Source of the DNA: Bacteroidota bacterium
GTDB taxonomy: Bacteria > Bacteroidota > Bacteroidia > B-17B0 > Aurantibacillaceae
Reading direction: 5' to 3'
Length of the DNA: 64,000 nt
Assembly (NCBI GenBank): GCA_017303905.1
Contig: JAFLBH010000002.1
Location: forward strand, 558,001-622,000
Shown here piece after piece: positions 63,369 through 64,000 of this stretch. The notes beneath the pieces are model-generated. The model searched no databases. It saw only the letters and a program-made list of their open reading frames with translations, and was not told the origin of the DNA. The position numbers and the translations under genes were made by a program. Numbering within the stretch: position 1 is the stretch's first letter; each line of letters begins with the position of its first letter.

Positions 63369-64000
63369 ATCCGAATTCCAATTATTGTTACATCATCCAC
63401 TTGCTCTAAATTAGCCTTCCAATTATTAAAAACACTCGCTAAATGTTGCTTTTGCTCTAATAATGGTAATGTGGATGATTGAAGCAATACTTCTTCTAAT
63501 TGCTTATACTTAAACTTCTTTCCTTTCGTACCACCAAACTGATCGGCAAAACCATCTGTAAACAAAAACAATTCATCACCTTTTATTAATTCAAACGAAT
63601 GAGTCGGAAAAGATGTGGGTTGTTCTGTCTTCCCGATAGGTTGTTTGTGCGCTTTTATTTCGTGTATTTGTCCTTCTGAATAATACCAAAGCGGATTATT
63701 CGCTCCTGCCCACTCAATTTTATATTTAGTTTGAGAACTCATCACATCTTTCAATGTCTGTCCTTTTGGTATCACTAATCTTCCGGGAATATCTTTCTCG
63801 GCAGGTAATTCCGTTATTTTCACTAAACTGATATCCATTCCGTCCTTCACATCTTTATCACTCTTGGCAAATGTTTCCAATACCAATTCACGTGTCTTAT
63901 CCAATATTTCGCCGGGAACTCTTAACCCAAATTCATGCACTGCACGATTCAACGCGTTACTGCACACCACACTCACCATCGCGCCCGGTACGCCATGACC
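63365..64000 (-). CDS. PP2C/SpoIIE phosphatase, array member 4 (N-terminal part beyond right edge)
   Basis: Only the C-terminal part is in the window: GHGVPGAMVSVVCSNALNRAVHEFGL, VKDGMDISL, the same 28-residue insertion (PAEKDIPGRLVIPKGQTLKDVMSS), HKQPIGKTEQPTSFPTHSF and the closing EQVDDVTIIGIRI. The frame is open to base 64000; the TPR input, membrane helix and start lie outside. The stop overlaps the start of member 3 by four bases, so all of these genes are probably read as one transcript. Confidence 0.85.
   Translation of the reverse strand, partial: GHGVPGAMVSVVCSNALNRAVHEFGLRVPGEILDKTRELVLETFAKSDKDVKDGMDISLVKITELPAEKDIPGRLVIPKGQTLKDVMSSQTKYKIEWAGANNPLWYYSEGQIHEIKAHKQPIGKTEQPTSFPTHSFELIKGDELFLFTDGFADQFGGTKGKKFKYKQLEEVLLQSSTLPLLEQKQHLASVFNNWKANLEQVDDVTIIGIRI

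Overview
The window is chromosomal DNA from a member of the Bacteroidota. The evidence is the AT-rich sequence, promoters with a TAnnTTTG -7 element, weak or absent Shine-Dalgarno sites, a type IX secretion sorting domain on a multicopper oxidase, a Bacteroidetes-type serine palmitoyltransferase, and an RHS protein of the form typical of this phylum. Genus cannot be fixed from sequence alone. No rRNA, tRNA, CRISPR array, insertion sequence or prophage was recognised.

Layout. 1-3812 (minus): N-terminal part of a very large secreted RHS-family protein, cut by the left edge. 4096-10665 (plus): a tightly coupled six-gene type II secretion-like operon (GspE, GspD, GspL-like, GspM-like, an Fn3 lipoprotein, GspC-like); GspF and pseudopilins are not in view. 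10.9-14.6 kb: PhnA-like protein, a minus-strand trio (Rnk/GreA-like, a 4-helix sensor-like membrane protein, a MORN protein), HemD and a small membrane protein. 14.6-21.1 kb: tripartite RND efflux pump plus TerC. 21.1-26.6 kb: a formylglycine-generating-enzyme-fold protein, an ECF sigma factor with a membrane partner, and a TPR/PP2C phosphatase. 26.7-31.0 kb: acyl-CoA carboxylase beta subunit, a STAS-like protein and two glycosyltransferases.

31.1-45.3 kb is a sulfur-oxidation island, all on the minus strand. A nine-gene operon runs from 40230 down to 32707: rhodanese, universal stress protein, two half-size YeeE/YedE transporters, a TsdA-like dihaem cytochrome, a DsrE-like protein, a porin, a SoxB-like protein and a Crp/Fnr regulator with three clustered cysteines. 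Around it lie two CstB-like persulfide dioxygenase/rhodanese fusions, a lipoprotein rhodanese, a TauE/SafE exporter, and a multicopper oxidase with a DUF202 protein. Five promoters in this island carry a dyad related to TGTAAC-N4-GTTACA, centred 33 or 34 bp upstream of a TAnnTTTG-type -7 element. This geometry suggests one regulon activated by the resident Crp-family protein, and it is the strongest new signal in the window.

45.3-49.5 kb: a ClC channel, a KamA-family radical SAM enzyme and a divergent second Crp/Fnr regulator. The intergenic region between the last two holds two perfect FNR-type boxes (TTGAY-N4-RTCAA). It also holds a perfect -7 element and an orphan minus-strand terminator that together look like a roughly 60-nt small RNA gene. 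49.5-56.5 kb: housekeeping genes (DUF3467 protein, PyrF, class IV aminotransferase, serine palmitoyltransferase, Lon, acyltransferase). 56.6-64.0 kb: a tandem array of TPR/PP2C (SpoIIE-type) phosphatases, two of which share a nearly identical 560-bp segment, with the fourth copy cut by the right edge.
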